Shown one piece after another: positions 53,857 through 61,262 of a stretch of 64,000 nucleotides of DNA. The DNA is taken from positions 1-64,000 of the forward strand of contig NZ_JACLBZ010000013.1 of NCBI RefSeq assembly GCF_019748715.1, given 5' to 3'. The notes beneath the pieces were generated by a model. That model made no database searches. It was not told where the DNA came from and saw nothing but the letters and a program-made list of their open reading frames with translations. The translations under genes and the position numbers were made by a program. Within the stretch, counting starts at the first letter, position 1, and every line of letters starts with the position of its first letter. The stretch is from Sporosarcina aquimarina. GTDB taxonomy: Bacteria; Bacillota; Bacilli; Bacillales_A; Planococcaceae.

Positions 53857-54519
53857 TTATTCCAATGCGTTGTAATTTAGCCCTTGGATATATTCCCCAA
53901 TGCGCAACCAATCCTCTTCTAAATCAGGTCGAAGGGACGGACGATAAAAGATGGATGCCGGGTGAAATGTCGGTAGAATGGTATACGAATGGTCTGTCCA
54001 GCTATAGTGCGTCTCATCCAATGATTTCAGATACTGAACAGGCTGTGTCAATAGCTGACCGTGAAGTGTTGTTATTTTGGCATGCTTTCCGAGCAATCGT
54101 TGTAAACCAATATTACCAAGCGTAACGATGAGCTTCGGCTTAAGATTTGCCACTTCATAATCCAATACCGGTGCATGGGCAAGTTGTTCCTTTTGCGTTG
54201 GCGGACGATTGTATTTACGTTTCGTCAAGCTGCCGTCACGTTCTTTCTTCGTTCCCCATTTATAAGGTCTACTGCGGAATGAACTTGTCATATAAACATC
54301 TTCTCGCGAAAGTCCTATCGAGGCAAGAGATTTCATCAGTTCGTCACCTGCTCTGCCGATGAATGGCACGCCATGTACGGCCTCATGTTCTCCAGGCGCT
54401 TCTCCGACCAGCAAGAGGGTCGGTGATTCAGGACCTTCACCTCGTACAAACCCTTCCACCTGAAAACCTTCACTGCGTTCAAGTGCAGTCTGTGCTATAT
54501 CATCCGGAATACGAAACAT
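53857..54519 (-). CDS. Uracil-DNA-glycosylase superfamily protein without Fe-S cysteines
   Basis: 220 residues from ATG 54519 (GGGAGTTGATAGG). It has the family-4-like UDG motifs: GEAPGEHEAVHGVPFIGRAG (motif 1, about 39-58), a central VTLGN and FHPAS (motif 3, about 184). Family-4 enzymes hold a [4Fe-4S] cluster with four cysteines; this protein has no cysteine at all, and the usual KCRPP segment reads SSFRSRPYK. A B. subtilis relative is YqfM/Ung-like. It may act in uracil repair without the cluster, or have another role. Confidence 0.8.
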   Translation of the reverse strand: MFRIPDDIAQTALERSEGFQVEGFVRGEGPESPTLLLVGEAPGEHEAVHGVPFIGRAGDELMKSLASIGLSREDVYMTSSFRSRPYKWGTKKERDGSLTKRKYNRPPTQKEQLAHAPVLDYEVANLKPKLIVTLGNIGLQRLLGKHAKITTLHGQLLTQPVQYLKSLDETHYSWTDHSYTILPTFHPASIFYRPSLRPDLEEDWLRIGEYIQGLNYNALE

Positions 54520-54582
54520 CCTATCAACTCCCTTGTCACAATTATAGAGGTTCTTAGGCAGAATCAAAAATATTTACCATTG

Positions 54583-54618
54583 AAAAAGCCGCCCCCATTT
54601 ATGTTAAATGGAAACGAC
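54583..54618 (-). terminator. Rho-independent terminator of niaP
   Basis: On the minus strand GTCG...CCATTTA, three-base loop, TAAATGG...CGGC, then TTTTT. It lies 10 nt past the niaP stop. Confidence 0.75.
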
Positions 54619-54628
54619 TTAACCTATA

Positions 54629-55828
54629 CTATGCTAACTCCGTTTGTTTTGTTTCTGTTCCGAGTAATACAACAGATAATACCCCCACCAGGATGGCGGC
54701 ACAGAAGATACCGAATATGATACCGAACCCATAGCCTGCCGTCAGCAACGAACCGACAAGCAACGGACCGAAAATACCGCCAACTCGGCCAACAGCTGCT
54801 GCAACGCCTGATCCCGTTGCCCGTATTGCGGTTGGATATTGCTCAGGTGAATAAGCATACAATGCTCCCCACGCGCCTAAATTAAAGAACGATAAAAATG
54901 CGCCTGCAATCATTAATGTCGTTAGCGTATCCGCATTACCAAAAGCCAGCGCGCTAAGTGCCGTGCCGAATAAATATGTGGCCAAGACAAACTTTCGTCC
55001 AGCTCGTTCGATCAGCCAGGCAGCGCTGAAGTAGCCAGGAAGCTGGGCCAGTGTCATAAGCAAAACATATCCAAAGCTTTTGATTAAACTAAAACCTTTT
55101 AATACCATGACGCTCGGTAGCCATAGGAACATTCCGTAATAGGAAAAGACAACAGCAAACCAAACGATCCAAAGCATAACGGTGCGCTTTCTATATGCCG
55201 GAGCCAACAATAGCTTCAGTTTTTGTCCAGTAGACTGTTCTGTTCTTCCTTCTTTTATAAACCTCTTTGAATCCGGCAAATTCCGTCGTAAATAAATTGC
55301 ATAAAATGCCGGTAATGCTGTTATGATCAATGCAATCCGCCAACCATAACTCGGGATGACAAAGTACGCGATCAGCGCTGCAATCAGCCAACCTGCCGCC
55401 CAGAAACTTTCAAGCAATACGACAACACGCCCGCGCTCTTTCGCTGAAACACTTTCCGATACTAGCGTAGACGCAACAGGAAGCTCACCGCCTAATCCTG
55501 CTCCCACTAAAAAACGCAGAATCAGAAACGCCCATAAAGAGGTGGTTAAGGCGGATAATCCGCTAGCGACTGAAAATAAGATGAGCGTGATCATGAACAC
55601 CTGTTTTCTCCCAATACGATCCGCAAGCAATCCAAAACCAAACGCTCCAACAGCCATACCGATTGAATTGATACTTCCGATCCAACCCATCTCTGAAGAC
55701 GTCAGCTGCCAATCAACAGCGAGCGCTGCAATGATAAATGACAGGATGCCGACATCCATTGCATCAAACATCCACCCGGTACCCGCGATGCCAAGCAATT
55801 TATTACGTGAGATTTCCTTCGTTTTCAC
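54629..55828 (-). CDS. niaP: Niacin (nicotinate) transporter NiaP
   Basis: 399 residues, MFS with twelve helices. FDAMDVGILSFIIAALAVDWQL, GSINSIGMAVGAFGFGLLADRIGRK and GAGLGGELPVASTLVSES match B. subtilis NiaP (YceI). It takes up nicotinate and nicotinamide for NAD salvage. GTG 55828 after AAAGGTAG. A palindromic NiaR-like operator lies in its promoter, which supports the function. Confidence 0.9.
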   Translation of the reverse strand: MKTKEISRNKLLGIAGTGWMFDAMDVGILSFIIAALAVDWQLTSSEMGWIGSINSIGMAVGAFGFGLLADRIGRKQVFMITLILFSVASGLSALTTSLWAFLILRFLVGAGLGGELPVASTLVSESVSAKERGRVVVLLESFWAAGWLIAALIAYFVIPSYGWRIALIITALPAFYAIYLRRNLPDSKRFIKEGRTEQSTGQKLKLLLAPAYRKRTVMLWIVWFAVVFSYYGMFLWLPSVMVLKGFSLIKSFGYVLLMTLAQLPGYFSAAWLIERAGRKFVLATYLFGTALSALAFGNADTLTTLMIAGAFLSFFNLGAWGALYAYSPEQYPTAIRATGSGVAAAVGRVGGIFGPLLVGSLLTAGYGFGIIFGIFCAAILVGVLSVVLLGTETKQTELA

Positions 55829-55860
55829 TAGTGCTCTACCTTTCTATTGTACAATCTTTA

Positions 55861-55880
55861 GGTGTCTTTACATATGTAAT
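55861..55880. promoter_or_regulatory. Palindromic NiaR-like operator in the niaP promoter
   Basis: GGTGTCTTTACATATGTAAT on the plus strand contains the perfect palindrome TTACATATGTAA (55868-55879) and the TGTCTTTACA core that resembles Bacillales NiaR (YrxA) sites (TGTCTTGACA-like). It abuts the -10 box TATAAT of the minus-strand promoter. The NiaR match is from memory of the motif. Confidence 0.5.
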
Positions 55881-56014
55881 TATAGCACTTTATGAGGTAA
55901 TTTGACTAGCGTAGTTTTACTTAAGAAAGAAGTATGAGCTAAGGTGGGTAATTTATGAGCGCAATTCAGCCTTTTATGTTCATCGCACGCAAAATTCATT
56001 ACACCACTCCATAG

Positions 56015-56045
56015 AAAAACCCCGAAGGACTAAGTCCTTCGGGGT
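56015..56045 (-). terminator. Rho-independent terminator of yclNOPQ
   Basis: On the minus strand ACCCCGAAGGAC, TTA loop, GTCCTTCGGGGT and five T. It lies 11 nt past the yclQ stop. Confidence 0.9.
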
Positions 56046-56056
56046 GGCATTTCTCT

Positions 56057-57016
56057 TTATAGTGCAGATTCGACTTCTTTGATCATTTCTTTAAATGATT
56101 GTAGCCCGCCGCCAGATAAGTACCAATATTCACCGTTTAGGTAAATCATTTTATCGTTTTTGAATGCGTTTGTTTTCTTCACTAGGTCGTTTTCAATGGA
56201 ATCTTTTGCACTTCCATCGCCGATAGCTGCATCACGGTCGATGATGAATAGGATATCAGGGTTTGTTTCCAAGATATATTCAAACGTGATATTTTGTCCA
56301 TGTGTAGATACTTCGATACCTTCATCTGCTGGTTTAAAACCGAACACATCGTGGATGATTCCAAAACGTGAGCTAGGACCATAAGCACTTACTTTACCTT
56401 CTGTTCCAAGGATGATCAATGCGTTGCTATCTAATTCTGCTGTTTTTGCTTTGATTCCTTCAATACTTGCGTCCACATCGTTCAACTCAGTTTTCATTTC
56501 ATCTTCTTTATCGAAGATCGTTGCAATAGTTTCCATGTTTTCTTTAAACGAATCCATATAACGTGATGTATCTACACCCGTGAATATTGTCGGTGCGATT
56601 TCTGTAAACTGATCATACAAGTCCGATTGACGTCCAGAAATGAAGATGACATCTGGCTTTAATGCATGAATTGCTTCGAAATCCGGCTCTTTTAAGCTTC
56701 CTAAGTTTTCATACTTCTCATCTTCATATTTAGAAAGATATCCAGGTACGTTTGTTTGTGGTAAGCCTGCTACTTCCACTCCCAGTTCGTCTAGTGTATC
56801 CAATGTTCCGAAGTCAAAAACTACTACTTTTTCAGGGTTCTTTCCAAGAGTTGTTTCACCAAGTTCGTGTTTAATTGTTACTTCTTTGCTTTCTTCAGCT
56901 GGCTTATCTTCAGGAGCTGCGTTGTCAGCCGGCTTATCTTCTTCTTTCGTGCTGCCACAAGCAGCTAGTGCAAGCATTAAAACTAATGCAAACAGGGATA
57001 ATGTAAGTTTTTTCAT
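56057..57016 (-). CDS. yclQ: Catecholate-siderophore-binding lipoprotein (YclQ-like)
   Basis: 319 residues, FecB/FhuD-type binding protein. Lipobox ALAAC (Cys20), a D/E/P-rich linker (about 24-48), then the two-lobed ligand domain with VVVFDFGTLDTLDELG and PDVIFISGRQ. In B. subtilis YclQ binds petrobactin and 3,4-dihydroxybenzoate complexes. Fourth gene of the operon; GAGGAACTTAAACCA precedes the ATG. Confidence 0.92.
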   Translation of the reverse strand: MKKLTLSLFALVLMLALAACGSTKEEDKPADNAAPEDKPAEESKEVTIKHELGETTLGKNPEKVVVFDFGTLDTLDELGVEVAGLPQTNVPGYLSKYEDEKYENLGSLKEPDFEAIHALKPDVIFISGRQSDLYDQFTEIAPTIFTGVDTSRYMDSFKENMETIATIFDKEDEMKTELNDVDASIEGIKAKTAELDSNALIILGTEGKVSAYGPSSRFGIIHDVFGFKPADEGIEVSTHGQNITFEYILETNPDILFIIDRDAAIGDGSAKDSIENDLVKKTNAFKNDKMIYLNGEYWYLSGGGLQSFKEMIKEVESAL

Positions 57017-57037
57017 TGGTTTAAGTTCCTCACTTTT

Positions 57038-57799
57038 TTAAGAGTTAAAATAGACGCAAATACGGCAATTTTTCATTTGTTGTATCGGAATATCCATATC
57101 ATAGATTTCCCGTAATGACTCCGAATTGATAATATCGTTCGTCGGACCATCCTTGACGATCCTGCCTTCTTTTAATGCCACGATCCGATCGGAATAGACT
57201 GAAGCAAAGTTGATATCATGCAGTACAATTACGACAGTTTTTCCAAGATCATCAACCAGCTGACGTAAAATCTTCATGATTTGTACGGAATGTTTCATAT
57301 CTAAGTTATTGAGTGGTTCATCCAATAAAATATAATCCGTATCTTGAGCGATTGTCATGGCAATGAAAGCACGCTGACGCTGGCCGCCTGACAATTCATC
57401 TAAATACGCTTCCTGCATATCCATCAAGCCCATATACTCCAATGCCTGATCTACCATCCGTTCATCCTCTTCGTGAAGACGGCCCTTACAGTGCGGGAAA
57501 CGGCCGAATCCGACGAGTTCGCGGATGGTCAACTTGACATTCATGAAGTTCGATTGCTTCAAAATGGCTACACGTTTAGCAAAATCATTAGACTTCATAT
57601 CTTTCACTTTACTTTTATCGAGCAGTACTTCACCGGTATCTGCATCCATTAATCGGCTTACCATCGACAGAAGAGTAGATTTACCAGCCCCGTTCGGTCC
57701 AATGAATGACGTGATTTTACCACGGTGTATATTCACATTGACCTTTTCGACGACTGCTTTTCTTCCATAAAACTTAGTTAGCTCACGAACCTGAATCAT
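57038..57799 (-). CDS. yclP: Siderophore ABC transporter ATPase (YclP-like)
   Basis: 253 residues. Walker A GPNGAGKST, signature LSGGQRQR, Walker B YILLDEPLNNLD, switch His in VLHDINFAS. Powers the YclN/YclO permease. Its ATG overlaps the yclO stop (ATGA). Confidence 0.94.
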   Translation of the reverse strand: MIQVRELTKFYGRKAVVEKVNVNIHRGKITSFIGPNGAGKSTLLSMVSRLMDADTGEVLLDKSKVKDMKSNDFAKRVAILKQSNFMNVKLTIRELVGFGRFPHCKGRLHEEDERMVDQALEYMGLMDMQEAYLDELSGGQRQRAFIAMTIAQDTDYILLDEPLNNLDMKHSVQIMKILRQLVDDLGKTVVIVLHDINFASVYSDRIVALKEGRIVKDGPTNDIINSESLREIYDMDIPIQQMKNCRICVYFNS

Positions 57800-58746
57800 G
57801 AGGATCGACTCTCCTTTAATAGTAAATAGATAAAGTACACGCCACCGACAAAGTTAATGATCACGCTCAATGTAGTTGAGAAAGAGAAGACACGTTCCAC
57901 GATCCATTGCCCACCGACCAGTGCTATCACACTCATAACAGATGCTCCTGCAATTAAGACAGAGTGTTTGAATGTGTTGAAGAATTGATACGATAGATTG
58001 GCCACAATGAGTCCAAAGAAAGTAATAGGACCGACCAACGCAGTCGATACGGCAATTAAGACAGCCGACAAAATCAGCATCAGCTTGACTACCGACTGAT
58101 AGGATACACCTAAGTTAATGGCAGTATCACGACCTAATGACAGAACATCTAATTCATTGATATAGCGCCAACCAATAATTAGCGTAAGTATCAATATTCC
58201 AAATGCCCACCAAACTAGATCGCCGTTAATATTGTTGAAACTCGCAAACATTTTATCTTGCACTCGCATGAATTCATTCGGATCAATCATAACTTGCAGG
58301 AATGTCGAAATACTTCCAAAGAATGTACCGACGATGATGCCCACTAACAATAAGAAGTAAATAGGACGATTTCCCTTACCGAATAGAAAGTGATAAAGTG
58401 CTAAGGCAAACAAGACCATAGCCCCAACTGACAGCATAAAGTTGAACTGCTGATTAATCAGCACAAAATGGGTAGATCCAAAAAAGAATACAAGAACGGT
58501 CTGCAATAAGACATAAAGAGAGTCTAGCCCCATAATGCTTGGCGTCAAAATCCGGTTATGCGTAATCGTCTGGAAAATGACTGTAGAATACGCGACCGCA
58601 ACGCCTGTCAGAATCATCGCAATGACTTTGATTGCCCTTCGAGGAAGTGCATAATCATAGCTGCCGTTCAAACCTTGAAATAAATACAATCCACAAAACA
58701 ATAGTGCAAATGCAGTCAAAATCAATAGTTTCGTTGAATTACGCAT
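57796..58746 (-). CDS. yclO: Siderophore ABC permease (YclO-like)
   Basis: 316 residues, FecCD-type permease with about nine helices. ILTPSIMGLDSLYVLLQT and the coupling segment GPITFFGLIVANLSY are family marks. ATG 58746 with GGGGGAAAGCGT, overlapping the end of yclN. Confidence 0.93.
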   Translation of the reverse strand: MRNSTKLLILTAFALLFCGLYLFQGLNGSYDYALPRRAIKVIAMILTGVAVAYSTVIFQTITHNRILTPSIMGLDSLYVLLQTVLVFFFGSTHFVLINQQFNFMLSVGAMVLFALALYHFLFGKGNRPIYFLLLVGIIVGTFFGSISTFLQVMIDPNEFMRVQDKMFASFNNINGDLVWWAFGILILTLIIGWRYINELDVLSLGRDTAINLGVSYQSVVKLMLILSAVLIAVSTALVGPITFFGLIVANLSYQFFNTFKHSVLIAGASVMSVIALVGGQWIVERVFSFSTTLSVIINFVGGVYFIYLLLKESRSS

Positions 58747-59689
58747 ACGCTTTCCCCCTAAACAACAGGTAGAGGAAAATTCCGCTTCCGATGACACCGA
58801 CCATTAAGCTGATCGAAATCTCGTATGGGAAAATGATGACTCTTCCTAAAATGTCGCAAACGAGAAGAAAAATTGCCCCAAGCAATGCAGTATGCGGTAA
58901 AGTTTTCTGCAGATGGTCACCTTTGAAAATCGATACGATATTCGGGATGATCAATCCGAGAAACGGTATCATACCGACCGTCAACACAACTGTTGTCGTA
59001 ATAAGTGCAACTAAAATCAAGCCGATATTGACGATTCGTTTATACGCCAACCCTAAGTTTTTAGAAAAATCCTCACCCATTCCAGCCACCGTAAAACGAT
59101 TCGCATATAAATATGTAATGATTAAGACAGGTATGCTAATATACAAAAGCTCATAGCGTCCCTTCATGATCATTGAAAAGTCACCTTGCAACCAAGCCGA
59201 CATATTCTGGATTACGTTTGCCTTGAATGCAAAGAATGTAGTGATAGAAGAGAGGATGTTCCCAAACATCAAACCGACAAGCGGAATGAAAATGGCATCT
59301 TTAAATTTAATACGGTCCAATATCTGCATAAATAAAAATGTACCTAGTAGCGCGAAGGCAAAGGAAACTGCCATCTTTTCAAATAATGTTGCATTTGTAA
59401 ACATCAGCATGGACACTAGTATTCCAAGTCGTGTCGCATCCAGTGTTCCTGCTGTCGTAGGTGAGACGAACTTATTACGGCTTAACTGCTGCATAATCAG
59501 CCCGGCAATACTCATCCCCGCTCCAGCCAGCAAAATAGCTACTAACCGTGGCACTCGACTAATTAAAAAAATTTCTGTTTCTTCTGAGCGTAAATCCAAT
59601 AAATCCGCTGGTGAAATTCGAATGGCTCCCACGAACAGCGAAAGAAATGACAATAGAATTACGGCTGTAATTAAATAACGTTTCTTCAT
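58739..59689 (-). CDS. yclN: Siderophore ABC permease (YclN-like)
   Basis: 316 residues, the length of B. subtilis YclN, from ATG 59689 (GGAG six bases upstream). FecCD permease: RVPRLVAILLAGAGMSIAGLIMQQLSRNKFVSPTTAGT-type segment near residues 45-85 and GMIPFLGLIIPNIV. First gene of the Fur-regulated import operon. Confidence 0.93.
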   Translation of the reverse strand: MKKRYLITAVILLSFLSLFVGAIRISPADLLDLRSEETEIFLISRVPRLVAILLAGAGMSIAGLIMQQLSRNKFVSPTTAGTLDATRLGILVSMLMFTNATLFEKMAVSFAFALLGTFLFMQILDRIKFKDAIFIPLVGLMFGNILSSITTFFAFKANVIQNMSAWLQGDFSMIMKGRYELLYISIPVLIITYLYANRFTVAGMGEDFSKNLGLAYKRIVNIGLILVALITTTVVLTVGMIPFLGLIIPNIVSIFKGDHLQKTLPHTALLGAIFLLVCDILGRVIIFPYEISISLMVGVIGSGIFLYLLFRGKAYA

Positions 59690-59730
59690 GAAGAACTCCG
59701 ATATCGAATATTTGAGCTTTCTCACTTAAA

Positions 59731-59813
59731 TGAAAATGATTATCATTCGCTCACTACTTACATTAAACAATTTTGAAGATGATGTCAATACCTAATTGAA
59801 AATCATTATCAAC
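59731..59813 (-). promoter_or_regulatory. yclN promoter with two Fur boxes
   Basis: Minus strand: TTGACA (59783-59788), 17 nt, TAATGT (59760-59765). Fur box 1 (59731-59748, AATGATAATCATTTTCA on the minus strand) covers the start-site region; Fur box 2 (59796-59813, TTGATAATGATTTTCAAT) lies upstream of the -35 box. Together they predict iron repression of the importer. Confidence 0.88.
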
Positions 59814-59884
59814 AGATTGTGTCATTGAGCCGGAGGAATTGAATTGTAGCCAGCACCATGCAATACACCGTGATCGATACATGA

Positions 59885-59918
59885 AAAAGCTGCCTTCTAT
59901 AATAGAAGACAGCTTTTC
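59885..59918. terminator. Terminator of the DUF6612 gene
   Basis: AAAAAGCTGCCTTCTA, TAA loop, TAGAAGACAGCTTTT with A and T tracts on both sides. It lies 8 nt after the minus-strand gene. Confidence 0.85.
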
Positions 59919-59925
59919 GTTTTGC

Positions 59926-60795
59926 TTATTGTTGTTGTTCCATTGCTTCGTTAATATCTACCGCACCGTCAATGACTTCTTTCGGCACTTTGATTTCATC
60001 GATTTCATTGATTTTCGAAATATCACCTTTTATTTTTTGCGCTACTTTCACTTGTTGGCCCTGTTCTTCCATTGTCAACACCATGTCCATGTCAAGATTC
60101 TTCGTGTAGAAGGTTTTCTTATCAATTGTGAATTCAAGGTCGATACTCTCAATCTCCATCTGAGAAATCATATCCAACTGGGCTTCGTCCATTCCTGCCG
60201 GCATATTTTCTTTCATCAAATCTTTCATCAGCCCGCTGAATTTTTCGCCCGATCCCTTCAAACGAAGTACATATTCATCATCTGTTTGCTCAAATTTGAA
60301 ATCGTCGGCAAACTGCTCATAGAGTGAGTAATCTACTTGCGTATTTGCTGAACCTGCTACTTGGCCTGCTACTTCTTCATACATCTCGTTCGGAAGCTTC
60401 ATCCAATCTCCTGACTCAGGATCCTTCATGAAGAACCCATCCTGCGTCATATACAGATCCATTGCCATTTCTTCGCCAGCCATTTCCATATTCATCGTTT
60501 GACGCATTGCAAGTGGTTCAAGAATCATATCCATGTCAATTGTAGAATTTACGACTTGCTCTTCTTCACCCATTTGCATGTTTTGTGTAATTTCCATATC
60601 GGCATGCATACTTTGCATTGTTTCACTTGCGGCATTTGCCTTCTCCATTACTTCTTCGATGGTGAGGTCACTTTTCTCTATAACTTTATCTTCCTTGCCG
60701 GTTTCTGAATCTTCTTTTGGTGTAGCCGTTTGCCCACAAGCACTTAACACTAATGCCAACACACTGGCAGCTAAGATCATTATCCACTTTTTCAT
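59926..60795 (-). CDS. DUF6612 lipoprotein
   Basis: 289 residues. Lipobox LSAC (Cys20), an acidic spacer, and a Met-rich beta-strand domain (residues about 45-280; LppX/LolA-like alternation) as in DUF6612 proteins. Function unknown; the fold suggests binding of a hydrophobic ligand at the outer membrane face. ATG 60795 follows AGGAGAGATGGACAA. An ECF-type promoter is upstream. Confidence 0.85.
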   Translation of the reverse strand: MKKWIMILAASVLALVLSACGQTATPKEDSETGKEDKVIEKSDLTIEEVMEKANAASETMQSMHADMEITQNMQMGEEEQVVNSTIDMDMILEPLAMRQTMNMEMAGEEMAMDLYMTQDGFFMKDPESGDWMKLPNEMYEEVAGQVAGSANTQVDYSLYEQFADDFKFEQTDDEYVLRLKGSGEKFSGLMKDLMKENMPAGMDEAQLDMISQMEIESIDLEFTIDKKTFYTKNLDMDMVLTMEEQGQQVKVAQKIKGDISKINEIDEIKVPKEVIDGAVDINEAMEQQQ

Positions 60796-60833
60796 TTGTC
60801 CATCTCTCCTCTTATATAATGACTTCACTTAGT

Positions 60834-60861
60834 TGTACGGTAGGAAAATAAAAAAGGTTCA
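60834..60861 (-). promoter_or_regulatory. ECF-type promoter of the DUF6612 lipoprotein gene
   Basis: TGAACC (60856-60861), 16 nt beginning TTTTTT, CGTACA (60834-60839) on the minus strand. One mismatch in the -35 box from the TGAAAC-N16-CGTA pattern of ydbST and the DUF4064 gene. Confidence 0.7.
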
Positions 60862-60927
60862 AAAAAATGCTGATTTTTAATGAAACGAACCGTTTATACC
60901 AAATCTAACCAAAACACTCATGGGCAA

Positions 60928-61080
60928 TTAAAACGAGCGCATTAGGTATTTATACTCTATTTCTTAGAAAAGGTTTAGAAAAAGCGAGAGCGGGCAAACT
61001 AGAATCATCCCACCCCCTTTCTCTTCTTATAAAGATAAAAGGATTTAGGCTGCATGCATTGCGCATGCAGCCCTTTTTTT
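60928..61080 (+). ncRNA. Candidate small RNA with own promoter and terminator
   Basis: A strong intrinsic terminator (GGCTGCATG, seven-base loop, CATGCAGCC, C, seven T; 61048-61080) faces plus, but no plus-strand gene precedes it. TTAAAA (60928-60933), 17 nt, TATACT (60951-60956) could be a promoter, giving a transcript of about 118 nt. No open frame of note lies in it. hflX, on the minus strand, has no terminator of its own here. Confidence 0.35.
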
Positions 61081-61114
61081 GTTCTCTCGGGAAATCCTTG
61101 TGTCTTATCGTAAA

Positions 61115-61250
61115 TAGTGCGTTGCGAGAGGTCATTGGAGCGGCTGAGCGGAGTTTTGGTTCGGTCGTATTGTTGTTTGGTTCGGTTTCACTATCGAATG
61201 GCGCGGTCCAACGTATGTTTCGCTCGGTTCTGGGCACTTTTGGCGCGGTC
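61115..61250 (-). repeat. Seven-unit array of degenerate 10-bp cores in 21-bp phase
   Basis: Cores begin at 61115, 61136, 61157, 61178, 61199, 61220 and 61241, each exactly 21 bp from the next. Plus-strand consensus TGGNNCGGTY (for example TGGCGCGGTC twice, TGGTTCGGTT, TGGTTCGGTC, TGGAGCGGCT, TCGCTCGGTT; the leftmost TAGTGCGTTG is degenerate). The 11-bp spacers are unrelated to each other. Two helical turns or seven codons fit the period. Confidence 0.75.
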
Positions 61251-61262
61251 CATCAGTTTCAT
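61191..61262 (-). CDS. Possible 23-aa ORF inside the array, overlapping hflX stop
   Basis: ATG 61262 shares its A with the hflX stop (TGATG). The product would be 23 residues with the heptads DRAKSAQ, NRAKHTL and DRAIR. TGATG overlaps often mark coupled translation, but there is no separate ribosome site and the repeat may simply look coding because 21 is a multiple of three. Confidence 0.25.
   Translation of the reverse strand: MKLMDRAKSAQNRAKHTLDRAIR

Noticed and set aside
60950..61237. 95-codon minus-strand frame across the hflX-downstream region
   Set aside because: It runs through the 21-bp array in a different frame and through the minus face of the terminator hairpin; low complexity, no ribosome site, no family resemblance.
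61115..61250. CRISPR array
   Set aside because: Cores are only 10 bp and degenerate with 11-bp spacers; CRISPR repeats are 23-37 bp and nearly identical, and no cas gene is present.
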